Assembly: GCA_910591455.2 (NCBI GenBank)
Contig: OU342804.1
Span: 12,928,133-12,992,132 of the forward strand
From: Pholis gunnellus
Lineage: Eukaryota > Chordata > Actinopteri > Perciformes > Pholidae
Length of the DNA stretch: 64,000 nt
Direction: 5' to 3'
Shown here: one piece after another, positions 41,501 through 56,259 of the stretch
Layout: every line of letters begins with the position of its first letter
Numbering within the stretch: position 1 is the first letter of the stretch
Notes under the pieces: generated by a model
What the model saw: only the letters and a program-made list of their open reading frames with translations
The model's database searches: none
Told to the model about the DNA's origin: nothing
Made by a program: the position numbers and the translations under genes

Positions 41501-44500
41501 TATGAAGAAGACAATACAACTTAATCCAGAATCCAGAAATCACTCTCTCTCTCCCCCATACCTTTATTGTTGACTACACGTAGCTATCTGCTGCTGGTTT
41601 ATGCATAACCTCCCATGACCCTAACTCCATTCTATGCACTGTGGTTTAAACATTACACTGTTCACTCACATTAACATTCTTACCTCTCCCTCACTCTGTG
41701 TATTTATAACCTCACAAATCCAACTCCATCCAGAGCTACTGTAATACTACACCACTGTTTTATTTCACTTATACAGTAGCGTCCCATCATTCCCATTACC
41801 TTTGAATAATGAATCAGTGTAAAACATGCAGAACATATTGACAGCATTACAGTAGAATGAGACCAAATGAATCCTACAAGCTACTAGGAGCAGAACCAGT
41901 GTATTGAGACACACAAGACAGTACTGATCAAATGATTGATAAAACACCTAAGTATGTGTGCTGTCATCTGCGTGTGATAATGTCTGTTCGGAGCCCTCGC
42001 CCTGGGTTTGGAGCTTACGATGGTAACCCCATTAAGATATCAGGCTTTAATTCAAACAGCTTTCCTGATAAAAAAATAAATAAAAATCAATAGCAGCTTT
42101 CCCTAAACCTTTCCTTCTGTTTTTTTCTTTGAAAGCTCAGCACGTTCTGACTCAACTTTACATGTATGATTTTAGTCCAAACAACGCCAGGCTCCAGTAA
42201 CACCCTGGAGAAGGCAAGCAGACACCATCAGTTGATCTATCGGGCCATCTACTCACTGAAGAGGGGACAGAAGCATCAAATCCCCCTGAAATGACATCTG
42301 AACATCAATACATGGTCTCCGCCCCTCCAATGTGACAGTAGAAGCCATATTGATTTCCACCCAGATTAAGGATACTACTGGGAGCAATTTAAACATACAA
42401 GCTGAAGTGTCCTGGCCCAATCGTGAGTGATGTCTTTCACCATGTATAATCACGCACTGTGCATTTAGGAGGAGCATGAGTCTGGATCATGGAAATTTAA
42501 AGGATTGGAAAGACCTCATACAGATAGATAGATATATACAGGGAGGGGGGGGTGAAAGAGAGAGAGAGAGAGATAGATACTTATCAAATGCAAAATGCAC
42601 AATTTGCATGTTAAAGCCTCTCAGATGCAACATTTTCTTTCTCAAAACACAGAATTGAATTGAACTTTTAATGCATTTAAGAGTTAATAAGCTAAATTAC
42701 AATGATACTTATTTTTAAAAAGCATTAGTTAGTGTAAATGGAGGTTTCAGGTCCACATTACAGATGATAATAGTTGGCATGAGTGTTTACTGTGTGCAAG
42801 TTAGCTTGCAACACCTAGCAAGCCTGGCTAAAGTAATAAGCTAGCTATCAAAGCCTAGTTAGTAGTTAGCTTTGTTGGTTAGGTAGTGAGCCAGCCGAGT
42901 AAATAAAGTAACCCATGAAAATAACGTTTAGAACGCAAAAGTTGAAAATTACTATTGTAAAAATTGCATCTTACTGAAGTTAGTCACCACAGCCAGCCGT
43001 GCAGTTTTGCTCCTCTTTAGCAGCAATGCGTTCATCACGTCATGCATCCGTGTGTCACGTGATCCACGTTTCTAATGGCAGGTTGCTACAAACATTACGG
43101 TTAAGACGCACTAGGGCCACTGCTACCTGCTGCAGTGGGGACAGTTCTTATTTTGTCAAGAAACTGAATAAACAGGCATGAGTAGGTAATACATGAATCC
43201 ATGTAAAGAACCAAAATAATGTCAACCTGGTAGAAAAAAAAAAAAACGTGTTGATATAGATGATGCACATGTGATCAGGCATTTTAGGTTGTAGCTTACA
43301 CTGCAATCATACTCTCTATTACAGCATGTGTGTTGTGTATGGCTAAATATGTGTATCCTACTGTGTATTCACTCCCCTAGTGTTTCAGTTTCACAACTAA
43401 TGCAGAGCTGGAACTGTATTTTTTATTCTATTAGCGGTAGAAAATAAAATAACGTTTCTGGTTTGATTTGTCAAGAATCTCAAAACAAATGAAAGCTATA
43501 GAACACGTTTTCAATGCACTACCCAAATATGGTTATATGTTAGATAATAACACTAATAAATTATTTAAAAATGTATTTACATCATACAAAGACTTACCAT
43601 TTTCATCTTTTAAAAGTTATTCCTAAAGACTATAAATTGCATCAATAGCCGGTATGAGCGCTTACTAATTATGTGTGAAGGTGTTCAACATACTCACACA
43701 TTCTGTTCTAGCCAGCTTGTGTCTCCTTCTGCCTTTGAGGTTATTGCTAGCAACATTTTAACCATCATTCATGACCCTCATATTTACACTACCGAAACAG
43801 ATGCATCCAGGAACCTACAGATGTGCAACCAAATACACGCGCACATACACACCTATTCAGTTCATCCAGATTTTCTTTCCCCCAGCTGTGCCACAGCACT
43901 GAGGCCATGTATCCTGATGGCACTGATGATGCTTCATGCAGCCCTCGGGCCTCTGAAGGTTAACTTCCCGACCTCTGTGGTCTCCTGGCTGAGGGATGCT
44001 CTGATAGATAGGCCTGCTCACAGATAGAGAGGCTGAGCAGCAGTATATAACTCAACAGGGAGAGTGCACAGCAATCCACCTATTGTTTCACTCTTCGCAC
44101 ACACACATTTTGCTTTATATTTCTAGCAGAGGAGCTCTCCAGTCTAGCTGCATTCAGCTCCATGCTGGCCGTGTCACTCACCCTCGTTAGAGTTTCAGCT
44201 GTCTCTTGAGATTTGTCCGCTTGTAAAACCTGTCCGATATAATCCAAGGTGATGTTCAGTGCAGAGATATTGCATCGGTTTTATTTTCTCTGGCACATAT
44301 TATATGTGCAGTTCTGTGTATGTTTGATGTTGATGATATTTTTCATTTTGATTTATAAAAGTTCCATTCACAGCTCCATATTTGTACACAATGTGTACAC
44401 AATATGTTTACCTTTAGAAAATGTATTTTTCTTAGTCATTGTATTGTACATTAAAGCATCTCTCTTCATGGGCATTCTACTGTATCTGGCCTTGACAGAA

Positions 44501-46973
44501 ATAAGTGTATAAATGCCTTTGTAACCTTTGTAACCTATCAGGTCATTTTGGTTTGTGCTTCCCTGCCCTTCAATCTGCAGTGTTTCCTTCTGTTGAGGGC
44601 CCATCCCCTCAGTACACACTGCCTGCCAGGCATCTTTACACAATATCCCACCTGGGGAAACCAACTAGGTGAATTAGTTAAGGTGGGGGGAGGGGGAGGC
44701 AGAGGAAAAACAGTGCGAGGGATAAGAAAGGGGGCACTAAGCTAGAGAGAGGAATGAACGTTAAGAGGCGCTTGAAAGACTGCGAGGAAAACAGAGACAA
44801 ACAATGTTTTTGGTCGAAACTGGAAAACAAGACTTCCAGTGTTGGAGAACAATCAAAGCCCTAGGTGAGACCTGAACGTGTGTGCACTTGAACCTGGCTA
44901 AATGTTGCACTTGAACATGCTAGGTGCTGCGAAAAACAAGCCATTAGAGTCGGCTCAGGTAAACAAAATAGGACTCCGGCAAGAACAAGCAACATTGAAG
45001 GGTTGTGGGGGTGGGTGGGCGTCTTTGAAGTGGCTCAGAGTATTCCCCTGACACTTCTGATATATTTATTTGAATAATGTGCAGATTCACACCCGAGTGA
45101 GCAGAGATCTGTACGGTGGGTGGGGAGATGACAGGGTTTAATTTCCAGCTCTACTGAGAGGGGTAGTGAGAGCGAGGGAGGGAGAGAGGGGAACGAGAGA
45201 CAAGGGAATTATAAAGAGAGAAAGAGAGAGTAGATCAGAAAAAGAGATATGAGATGAGGAAGGAAGATGGAGGTGTATCGGCTTCCCTAAAAACATTTTG
45301 ACATTTTAAACCTTAGGCAGTTTGTAGGCAGTAAATAAAGAGAAAGGAATCAATAGCAGTCAGTGATAAGGGGATAAAGCAGCTAAATATGAAATACAGC
45401 CTAACAAAATGGTATGGATTTCCAATGGGGCCACGTGACAGCTGCTTTGAAATGCAAATAGCAACTTATGCACATTGTCCTTCTCGGGCCTTGCCACCTA
45501 TTGATCGGCTAAAACAAATTCTATTGATCATTGAATATTTAATGGCGATAATTAAATCTCTCATGGAGGTACTTACACCCCATTTCCAGTTTTCATCGTC
45601 TTTCTCAGGAGACCTGCCTTTGACTTACTGAAGCTTCAGAGCTGCTCTGTGAAGAAATGCACCCAGCTAATTGCAATGAGTTTGTTTTGAGAATATTGAG
45701 CAGGCTGTTTCCTGGCGACCTGCGTGATCCTCGCATGGGAGGAGACATGTCTGCTAAAAATGAGAGGTGACAATCACCTTGTACCATTCTAATTGAGGTA
45801 GCCAATTATCAGCAAATGTTGCAGAATGTCTTAAGTAACCTTTCAGAAAATGTATGTACAGAGAAGGATACAATTTTGATTCAATTATGCGTTGCTAGAA
45901 TTCCTTAAACGAGAAAGGGTTAGAGCACACATAAAGTGACTAAGGAAGTGGAAAGCAGCGCTTTGACTGGTGCACATAAGATAACATTTAATGAAATGAC
46001 ATTCAGTCATGCAAATTAGTTGTACCTTTTTAAGCATGTGTGTAGCATTTGTATTTTAATGTACTCAAAGTGAGCAAAAAGTAATGGTGCAAAATCAAAT
46101 TTAACATTATGTCACTTGAGGCAATCCTGAGAAAATCTCCTGAGGGCCCCTTATGTGCCTGTTATGGTTCATCTGAGCCAGTTTACTTACTTAATACACT
46201 GCCCCTGTGTTTTCTTGTGTGTATTGTGATTTAGGAAGCAGCTGAAGGGGCTGCAATATGTCTTGAACAACAAACTCTGGTCTTAAAATTCTTATTGAAG
46301 ATATTAAACGGTGAGTTAAACAAACAACATGTGATGTGTTAAAAAATCCGGCTTTTATTGACATTTGTGTACTTGATTTCCATCTTTTCATCTAGCTGTG
46401 GGTTTTACCGCAAACAAGCCCAATACCCAGGATGCCAGGTTGTTGCTCTCAGGAGCCACTTGTCCTCTCTCTTTGGGAGCCGCAATCTAAAAATGTCCTC
46501 ACACTGCTGGGGCGAAAACGTGAGAGAAGAAATATCTCCTTAATCGACTGACATAATTTATGACATTAAGAGACTGGCAAACAGGAAAAGGTTGCTGTCA
46601 GGATGGTATTAGAGGGCAGCTCTCACTGCATGGGCCAGTGTTAAACAAAGTGCCAATCAATAGCCCTTTTATTAGTGACCGCAATCAATGTACTGGTGAC
46701 TGAGTGAGCCAATTAACGCTATCGACCGCCTGGGCAGAAGAAAGAGAAGGGGACGGGGGCGTAGGAGAGAGATAGCAAAGACAATATGGGAGACGATAGC
46801 AGAGGATGAGCAGCAATGTCTTTCTCAGGTCTTGTTTTCCTTTTCATCTGTAGGGAGGGGGGCATCTGTGGAGTGGGAAGACCAGATTCCCACCGAGCGA
46901 GGGGCCCCAGGGGTCCGCGGCTGAGGACACCCTGACAGAAAGCAGAGGCCGCCTATCTCCCCGGAGGAAGTGA
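41501..46973. other. intergenic with candidate enhancer sequence, no gene seen
   Basis: Mostly unique AT-rich sequence. GA tracts lie near 42555-42575 and 45170-45260. A TACATGTA word at 42159-42166 matches the palindromic site reported for Iroquois proteins, but such octamers also occur by chance. No coding frame recognised. Confidence 0.55.
45380..45830. promoter_or_regulatory. candidate conserved non-coding element
   Basis: Repeat-free, with TTGAATATTTAATGGCGATA and AATTAAATCTC homeodomain cores near 45531-45560 and further AATT cores near 45790. Marked by composition only. Confidence 0.3.
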
Positions 46974-47008
46974 GTGTGTGTGTGTGTGTGTGTGTGCGTG
47001 CGTGTGTG

Positions 47009-47043
<35 letters not shown>
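46974..47043. repeat. (GT)n microsatellite with GC interruptions
   Basis: About 70 bp of GT units broken by GCGTGCG and GCG. Confidence 0.95.
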
Positions 47044-49959
47044 TGCAGTGGTGGTGGTCAAGCGGGGGTGGAATTCAAGGGAAGCTGCTACCTACCCACC
47101 CCACAACGCCCCCATCCGTGCACATCATCCATAGCGCTGGGGCTGAGCTGTACTGGGAACGCAGCGCCACCCGTCTTCTCACCGCTGGTTCTGAATAGTA
47201 ATGAGGTCACAGGGCTGTAAGGTCTCTGTGCATGCTCAACTCCACTTTTCTTCCCAAGAGGCTGACCAGGTTTGTGTGTGTGTCTGTGTATGCGAGATAA
47301 CCTAGGCTTGGGGACAAACATTACATAACTTCCTAGGGTCTCTGTATAATACGAAAACTGCATGTGACTTTAAACGTCAGGGCTGCTGGATTTGTCTGAG
47401 CTTTCTCCAAAACATTGGCTTTTCAGGAGCTAAGAAAAACAGATCTGTTATCAGCAAGAAAACTTTGATCATTTATTATACTGGAAAAATGTGGAGATAC
47501 ATGGTGTCGACATTTCACTATGAAGAGTATTTTTCTTATTCTACTTTTGGTTTTTATGTATATAAATGATGTATATTTTATATGTATTTGCCATGGACAA
47601 TGTATCAATTGAAAACAACTTTAAATGACAGTCAGTACAAAAAAGTTTTCATCTGATGACCTGCTGAAATAATACATACAGAATTATTGCTGTGCACTAG
47701 CTAAGCTCAAATGTTATCAAAACAAATTCTGCAGCTCATAAGGTCTGAAGCATCACGCCACACCTTCTCAGTAGCAGAGGGGCTCTGCCGACATTCAAGC
47801 CCCGGAGTGTTTGTGTTTGGGTGTCCTGTTCCCAAAGAGAAAGGGGTCAGGAGGACATCTGCTTCATGTCAGCTGGCAGTGTAGCACTTGGCTCGGGGGT
47901 TATCAGGCCCCCTTTATCAGCCCGTGGTCGGAACATGGACCTCTCCTTCCTGAAGGATGCCCTCCGAACCAGCGTGCCGACAGCTTGAGGAGGTGCTACG
48001 GAGAGAGACGAGAGGAAGGACCGGCGGGAGGTGGAAGGAAGAGGACGGGGAGAGGGATGAATAGGGGAGAGGCTATAGGAAATGTCAACGTGTGTGAAGC
48101 GATAAGCCTCTGGCTAGGCCCCCTACACCCTGGGGGAGGACTGGGGGCTACAAGACTTCAGCCTCAGTGCTACCACTGTCCCTGATGACCCTTTCCAGCC
48201 GCCTCATGTGCTGAGACAACACTAACTTACAGTATCTGGATAAAGTGTCCTCTATATAGGTTTGCTTCCATTTTGAATAAAACTTGACAAGAAGAGGGGA
48301 AATGCAACAAAAAAAAGAGTATTCTTAATACTGGTGCATTACTTCGAGATGTTCAGTAATTCAAACAAGTTTAATTATGTATGTGACTGTATTATGTTTA
48401 AATACAGCATATACCAATATTACCAAAATGCAATATTGATTTCTTTCTTGTGTTTTAAGCATTCTGTATCTATATGATGTTGGTTCTTTGAGGAACATCT
48501 TGTCTGATAAAATGTACCATATATATATATATAGACTAATCTAATTAAATGGGCCAACACATATGTAAAAGTAAAAAATACTTACTTACCAACAATTCTA
48601 AAAGATAAGGAACACAGTACACATCATCTTAATGGTAGATGTTATTTGTCATATCCACAAAATCTTTGAGGAGTTGTTTAGATGCAATGCTTTTTAATGC
48701 TGCTGCAATGAGAATGAAACCCATTATACCCCAGTACATAAGAATCATAAAACAATTTAAAATTGTGCTGGTCAATGTTGTGCCATTGAGATGGAACAAT
48801 ACTCATATTTATTATGTTTTATCCTCTTATCACTTGACACAGGCATGTACATACGACTATGTGAGCCCAGGTGAGCACACAAAGAGAGTCTCCTGTATGG
48901 GAGTCAGGAAAGGTGCCCATCTCAGGATATACACTTCACCTGGACTGCTGTAATGCTTCGACAGATTGTAAGTACGCAAAGGTCAAGACAGGCTAAGCAC
49001 AGAGAGCTGAGCGAAAGAGGAAGAGAGAGAGAAAGAGAGAGAGAGAGCTGGATGTAAATGCGGTCCGTCTCATCCCACAGATATGCACTTTACCTTGAGT
49101 ATAATAGTGGGATGCAACAGTGCTTACCAAGATTAAACTCACACAAGGTAGCTCAGGTGAAGCTGAGGGCCAAAAGAGCCCAACACAAAAGAAGAGTGAC
49201 AGAGAGAAAGAGGGAGACTGAGAAATGGAGGGACAGACGCAGAGAAGTGTATGTGAAGGCAGCCGGGCTCCAGTCTGCAAGGATACTGCCAGCAGTTTGT
49301 GATGAGGGAGCTTCAGATGAAGTGGAGCGAAGTGAGCCCCAAAGCCTGGGCTAAGTGAGCAGATTAAAGGACTGCACAGTGGTATCACTCTCCCACTGTA
49401 TTTGCTCTCCCACTGGCAAAGGTCAAGCGCGTGCAACATCCACACGGTCTGCAGCGTGTGCACACGCACACACAGATACAACACCACAGTCCCCAGACAT
49501 ACAGCCTTACAAGACACAGACAAAGTTAATGAAGGTAACGGCGACATCAATTTGAGCCCGGTGAAAAAGCTCACGGTTTGATGTGATGGAGCACAAAGGT
49601 GATGTGTAGACACCTTTCAAGCTTTTTACCCCTGTAGCTGTAAAGAAGTGTAATTCCTTTGCTCATGTTATCTTTTTTTTTTAGTAGGAATATTGTCAGG
49701 GTAGTATTATCTGACCTTCTTCGGGGTTTGAGTGTTTTATTGCGACACTGATCCCTTTAAAACATAACATGTTCCATCACCACAGCCTCCCTGTCTCCAT
49801 AAAATCACGAGCAGGATCAATGCTATTGATGCTTCCCATTTTCAGATTTTATAGGCTGTGTCAACGTCTATTTGTTGTGTTGGCCTCACTACTGAACAAA
49901 ACTGTTATCTGGTAACCGTGCATCGCAAGTTGGTGTCAGTCTGTACCCTCTATTTAAAG

Positions 49960-50420
49960 AGGGAGTGAAATGCCACTAGGTCTCGCATTACCGGGAGGGT
50001 CATTTTGCAGCCAGTACGTTAGCGGGATAGATAGTCCAAACACCAGCAGATAGTCAAAATCCTTCGGTTTTACTCCGCGTACATCACAATAACGCAGGAC
50101 TTTCAACCAAGAGAATGTTGCTGTTCTAGACCAGAGTTTATATTCCAAGTTATTCTTGAGTTACTTTGAAGTCACGTTTGTGGCCTAAACCTAAATAAGT
50201 GTTTTTGTTTGAATTCACGACATTAACCACGTGTTTACTGCCACAGTGGTGGAGCGTCATTCGAAAGCGTTCGAAAGTGACGCCAAGGGGTCTGACCAAG
50301 CGTCACCATGTGATGAGTTGGGATGAGAAACGTGTTGGATATGTTCAGCAGGTCATTGATTGTTGTTTCCCTTGGATGGAGCAGTTACCCCCTGGAAAAG
50401 TAGGCTACTAATGGCCCCTC
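49960..50420. other. CpG-containing segment of possible repeat origin
   Basis: Differs from its surroundings in having many CpGs and an imperfect inverted repeat at 50254-50283 (GCGTCA with TGACGC, enclosing two TTCGAA sites). A splice-acceptor-like TTTACTGCCACAG at about 50235-50247 precedes an open frame to 50411 with no recognisable domain. Parts resemble dispersed fish sequence I cannot name. It could be an old transposon or a non-coding exon. Confidence 0.25.
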
Positions 50421-52742
50421 TATCTACACTTATCCTCATTACATCGATATTTTTGAAGATGTGAGCTTTGAGGATCGTTTTTACTCTTTGCTGAGGTGCA
50501 AGTGTTTCCTTTTGTTACATCTAATGTGTACACTTTATTATTATGAAACAACTATTCCTAAATGTTATTACTTGTTCTCACTTTTGCTGCTCCTAGGTAA
50601 AACACTCACTCTACTTTGTCACTGACACTCACTTCAATCTTTCCCCCCTATTTAGCCTAAAGGTAACACCATATATTTACTCTCAACACCTTGGGGTGAC
50701 ACTGCTGTGCTTGCCGCTTGGAATTTAAGCCGTGCTAAAGAGCTGTTTTACAGCCCCCTCAGACGCCGCCTGTGTCAATTTGTTTTCCCACAAGCAATGT
50801 AAACACAACACTTGTTGAAGGACCCTCATTCACCATATATTTAAAAGGAATGCTGTTACAACCCCTCCCCCCCCCCCCTCTCCCACGCTCCCCCCGGGCA
50901 CCACTTTTATGTCCATATTTTCCCCCTTATCGTTCTCGGGATAAATATCCTTGAGACAAATAGAAGGCACGTCTCTGTTCTAGTTATCTCAACCTCAAAA
51001 TGGAAAACATCTTGAACAGAGCAGAGAAAGAGGATACGGGAAAGAGCCAAGTTGTATTTCAAGGTTACTGCCCCCTTATTTAGAGGCGTCCATGTTACCC
51101 CAGAGCTGGGGGCCTTGTGGAGACCTGATCCAGTCCTCTTGCTCACTCCAAAGTAAGCTTGACAATCTGCAAATCAGAAATTAGCCTTAACAAGGCAAAG
51201 TTGTAACAAAAGTGTGTGTTTTTTCTGTAATCTGATGATGTATTGGCCATGAGGCGAAGGTCAGGGTTCACTCAGCAACCATGTACTAAGCTCGTTTACA
51301 TTAACCAGCGAAAAGGCTAATCAAAGGTATATCATTTCACCCTCTCTACAGTTAACAAGGACTTTTGATGTTGCAAACATGTAACATCTGCTTTTAAGTT
51401 GGATGGATTGAGGGAGCCCCATTCTTTTTTCTTTTTTTTTCTCTTCACTTCTTTTCTTGTCCTGAGGTAGATGTACATGGGGCAACGGAACAAGACGAAA
51501 AAGCTTTGGTCAGGCCTGCTGATAGAGCTTGAGTAGGGAAAAGGCAGAACGAAAGGGAAATATAAAAAACATTTTCAAGTTGAAATTCGGCTGATGAAGC
51601 AGAGATTTAAGGACGCAAAAAGCAGAATAATATGTTGATTGACACCAGATTCTATTAGTGTGAGTCTGTGCTTTCCACTGAGAATAAAAAAAGATATCTT
51701 CTTTTTGGTCTTCTCACACCATGAGATTGAAACACACAAGGACATTTTCAGGTGATTACAGATGCAATAAAATTCATAACTGCAGAATATAAGCAGAAAA
51801 AGAAAATGGTATTCTAGGTATTGTATATGTAGTCACAGTTGGATAACAGTCTTGAGATAAGGGAAGTGGGTCCAGTCATATTGTATCACTGTTTGCTGAA
51901 CTTGTCAAACCTGCGTGTGTAGAGACCAAACCCATCAATGGTTAAGGATAGAGCAGAAGTGTCAGGTTTTTGTCCACGGACAAGAAAATATACCATCATT
52001 AGCTCTGCACCCTGACACAATGTGGCTGCAGAGGATCTGAAGACAAAGACAAATGTTGAAGCAAAAGAATATTTTTAGCCGCATCTGGATCCAGTTGGGA
52101 GTCGACCATGGACGGACCTCCACTGGCTAAGCAGCAAATGAGGAACAGAGGGCCCGAGCGATTGAACTGTCATTGGTTGCGATTTCCATCCTATCGAGGG
52201 CTCTGGCTGGGACTCTGGGGGCCTGGGTATCTATACGGCTAACACAAAAGTCTGCCTGGTACCAGTTAGCGCTGAGCTGGCACACTTACCTGGACATGAA
52301 ATCAATCAGCTCAATTTGCTTAAACCGATAGCAAATACTAGAGCTAAGGTATGATGACTACCAATTGGTTGCTATGACTTTTCTTTTTTTTTTTTTTACC
52401 AGGATGTAAAATCAAAACAAAAACAAAAATGTCCCAACTTTAATGGAAAAGAGACTTTCGCTTACTTTTTTTTTTCATCAGTGTAATACAAGCCTAATTC
52501 CCCTCACTACATAACTTTGCTTTTTCCTTCCTTTGCCTTGACATGTGGAAGAAAAATCAAAGTGGGTATGCGAGGGATTTAGGAAGAGAGACATTTTCCC
52601 CGCATTGCATTGGGCCTCTGAACTTTCAACTGAACTTTTAGCATGTGTTTAAAGCAACATTGATGTGATCGAAATTGACACTGCTATGCTACGAGAGAAG
52701 AGAGAGCTGCTCAGCATTCTCCATCATCATACACCCGCATTC

Positions 52743-52744
<2 letters not shown>

Positions 52745-52783
<39 letters not shown>

Positions 52784-52790
52784 ACACACA
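52745..52790. repeat. (CA)n microsatellite
   Basis: About 22 CA units with two CG interruptions. Confidence 0.95.
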
Positions 52791-54303
52791 ACCCACTGAA
52801 AAGTTCACAGTCCAAGCTCACTGCCAGGAACCGAGAAGAAAAATCCAAAACAATCTTTTTTTTTATTCCTAAAGAAGAGCAAATCTAACTGTCAGCTCAG
52901 TGAGGATTATTCCACCACGTTTGGCTCCCCAACTTCCCCACCGTAATCCACCCAAAAAACTCTTGGTGAAGCCTTTCAAAACAATTTATGCAAACAAACA
53001 TCAAGCACAGCTATTTGTATTGGCACCACTTTGCAGTAAACCAGACTGAACCAAGACCAGATGGGGCTGGGCCTTCTCTGTTGCCATGTGGTGCAACACT
53101 AGAGGCAGCTCAGCAGACACGCTCAACGCAGAGCACTGTCTTCTGTAATGGAGAGTGTTTCAATATTTAGACCACTTCTCATCACATTCCCCACTTCTGG
53201 GTGTATATGTGTATATGCGTGGTGGATTTCCACACGGGCAAATAAAACCACAGGGGATGTATTGCGACCATTTCTGCATTGTTGTTGAATGTGTTGTCAT
53301 TTTGGTCACAAATCTTTGCTCGTTTACAGCGTGTATCCCTAAAGCAGGCTATCCTCCGTGTAAACCCGGTTGTAGGGGTCCTTCACATCTCATAATGAAC
53401 AAGATCTTTGATGACTTCCTACTCTGCTCAACTCTTGACCTCATATAATGGCTAATTTATAAGAGTAGATGATGTTGATAACCAGTTGCTTACAGCTCAA
53501 AGCTGCGCTGCATAACACAGAGGTTCTCCTGCCCAAATTTGGCCAAACATCAGAGAAAAGATGCCGATGCATACCATGACCCGTCTGGTGTTGACAGCGG
53601 TGGCTGTGCTGTGGCCAGTAATTGGACTGACAGTAATAGGAACTGTCTTTCTGCCTCTGCGGGCCCTAGAGATGGGCCACAATGCTGCTGTGAATTTAGC
53701 AGCTGCAGTCAGATGGAAACCATGTAACTGCAATTTTCCTCGTCTTCCTTTTTCTTCCTCCGTTTGAACGCTGACATGATCATTTATGAGTTGAGTGAAT
53801 TTCATGACCCTCGGGCACTTGAAACCTGGTCAACCGCCAACATGCGATTTCAGAAATACATGGTTGTCAATGAGAAAACGAGCCCTCCATTCGTCATTCC
53901 AGAGGAACTTTGCAGATACATGTATTTACCCGACAGCAGCGTTTTGCTGCTGCTGGCCCACAGCCTTGAGGGAAAGTTCGGTTTGAAGTCGGCATCCATC
54001 TCGGCGAAGACCACACAAACGCAAACACGGGCAAAGTAGCAATGAGGTAGCTTGCACAGACCTCATTACTGCCGGTGACTGAAAATACATATTTGATCAT
54101 ATTCGAGTCCAAATGTGAACGTTAATTCACAGGGAGACGCGGATCCACGCAATGCCACCGCAGGAGCTTTGACACACCCAGAATAGACATGTACACACAC
54201 CACTTGCCGGCAAGAACACACATAGACAAAGAGCCTAAGGCCCCTAGATGAAAGACGGCGCATGGATCCACACATCATATGATCGACCCACAACCTACCC
54301 CTC

Positions 54304-54304
<1 letters not shown>

Positions 54305-54331
<27 letters not shown>
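54305..54331. repeat. (CA)n microsatellite
   Basis: About 13 CA units, followed by CT-rich tracts near 54440 and 54610. Confidence 0.9.
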
Positions 54332-54335
<4 letters not shown>

Positions 54336-56259
54336 TCCAGACACCCCGGGGAGAAAAGAGACACACATTCCTCCCACTCGTTCACCGTCTCTCTATCTCT
54401 CTTACACACACCTACACTCACACGAGCTGTGAGAGCCATGCTCTCTCTCTCTCTCTCTCTCTCCATAAGCAGTTATTTCCCAGAGTCACTGCCAGCACTC
54501 TCTCTCAGTGACAAGCTACAAATCCCTGACACCACCGCTGATGATAGCTTTACAGTAGAGCCTCAAGGGGACTCTGCCAGCCAGCACACACAAACAACAC
54601 ACACATGCCTCTCTCTCTCTGTCTCTCTCTCTCTCTCTCTATGTCGCGCTCTCTCCCTCTCCCAGGAGCCCCAGGGGCCTCTGGGATATGCGGCTCCCAA
54701 CACAAAATGCCTAGGGTTTGTTTGAGTTAAACATCTGAATACAAGCAACCAAAGTGGCAAGTGTACAAATGAAACGCCAATTATGGCTGTCCATTAGTGT
54801 TCAGATTCATGTTTGAATTGTGGGAAACAAAACCAAATGGATATATGTGTAATTACGTTCTTTCAGGATACACATTGTCTTGTAAAGTCAAGATACCAAT
54901 CAAAGCATACCACAGCACAGTGGCACTAGATGAACAGTGCCATCATCAGTTATCCTCCTTTTTTTTCTCACCACAACAGATTGATTTATTGAGACAGTCG
55001 TCATAATGTCACACTCGCCCTAACTCTTTTTTTTTCTCTGTTCGATGAAGCTTTAATGACTCCCTCTGTGTGCTGTAATTATTCAGCAGCCCTGGGGATG
55101 TTTGTTTTGGTGTTAACCGGCCGGCCACTGCTGTGACCGTATCCGCCCATTGCTCTATTATTTCTCATTACAATATTCATTACTTTTCTTTCCATTTTGG
55201 ATAATTTTGAAGTACTAATAAATGCTCTTCACGGGTGAAGTTTGTGTGTATGCAGTGTATGTGTGCGTGAGTGTAATAATTCCAGATCGCAAGTGCCTTG
55301 GATTTATTGGCATATACCAATTTGGCTTTAATGAGATCACACACCTCCAGGTAGGTGCAGCTTCATCCTCTGCTCGGCTCGGGCTTCTCCCTCCGTCTCT
55401 CCGTCTGCCTGCCCTTATTACCATTTCATACACCCCCCCTCCACCTCCACCACCACCGCCGCTACTACCCCCCATCTGATGAAAAACCAGAAAGGCTTTG
55501 TGTGGTTCATTAAGTCAGCATAGGAAATGTATTAAGTAGGAGAATAGGGCTGGGAGCTATTGAGTGTTGACTTAACCTTTCCTTTCTTTCTTTTTTTCTT
55601 CTTTCTTTTTCCACCCAGTGATGCTTCTAATGGAGGATGCGTGCAATACTCAGTCTCATTAGTAACCGCATGGATCCGTTAGAACAAGATATAATTGAGG
55701 TTTGGACTTGCTTACTCTTAAATATGTGTGTGAATGTACTGTAAGGGTGAATGCCTTTGTCTGCGAGTAGTTAAATGTTCTACATGACCTGTCTTGGTTC
55801 AGATAGTATGTCTTCAAATTCCAACTGCCGTAGTTTGTTGCAGCTTGTTTCAAATAAAGAAATGGACACTTTTTTTGCATGAGGAGAATGCAGTTCTGCA
55901 GGATGCTAAACATTGGAAATTAAACCAAATAAATCTACTTCTACTTTCTTAACTTTATGCTGTGCTTTGTGTTGTCACTTGAGTGACTTTCCCCGTCAAT
56001 GTGGTACTCTAAAGAAGATTCTTTGATTTTCTCCACCTTCTTTCCAAGTTTTATTTTACCACCAAATTTGATACAAATGATACCCGATTTAAACAGGGTG
56101 GTGTGTGCGGCCTGAGACAGGGGCTCCGACCTGAACAGGGCGTAACAGTTTAAGGATGGCTGTTACACAATCCTGCTGTTAAAAAAAAAAAAATGCACTT
56201 TGTGATATTGCTGTTATGGGAGAGTAGTACTCTATGTAGTACCCTAAACCAACCAGTTC

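Larger units (their letters stand above)
47044..56259. other. intergenic, no gene seen
   Basis: Mixed unique sequence. CA tracts lie at 52745-52790 and 54305-54331, CT tracts at about 54440-54463 and 54610-54641, and T runs at 52380-52400 and 52466-52476. The minus-strand frame at 48993-49613 (206 codons) is the longest in the window, but it is low-complexity Ser/Leu/Cys translation of GA-rich DNA. 49960-50420 is described separately. 52080-52290 and 55010-55200 are repeat-free and may be constrained. Confidence 0.6.

Noticed and set aside
48993..49613. Longest open frame in the window, 206 codons on the minus strand
   Set aside because: It is the translation of GA-rich low-complexity and microsatellite DNA, with Ser/Leu/Cys bias and no domain.
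53497..54112. Several overlapping 60-100 codon frames on both strands
   Set aside because: Mutually overlapping, without domains or splice support; probably chance in balanced-composition sequence.
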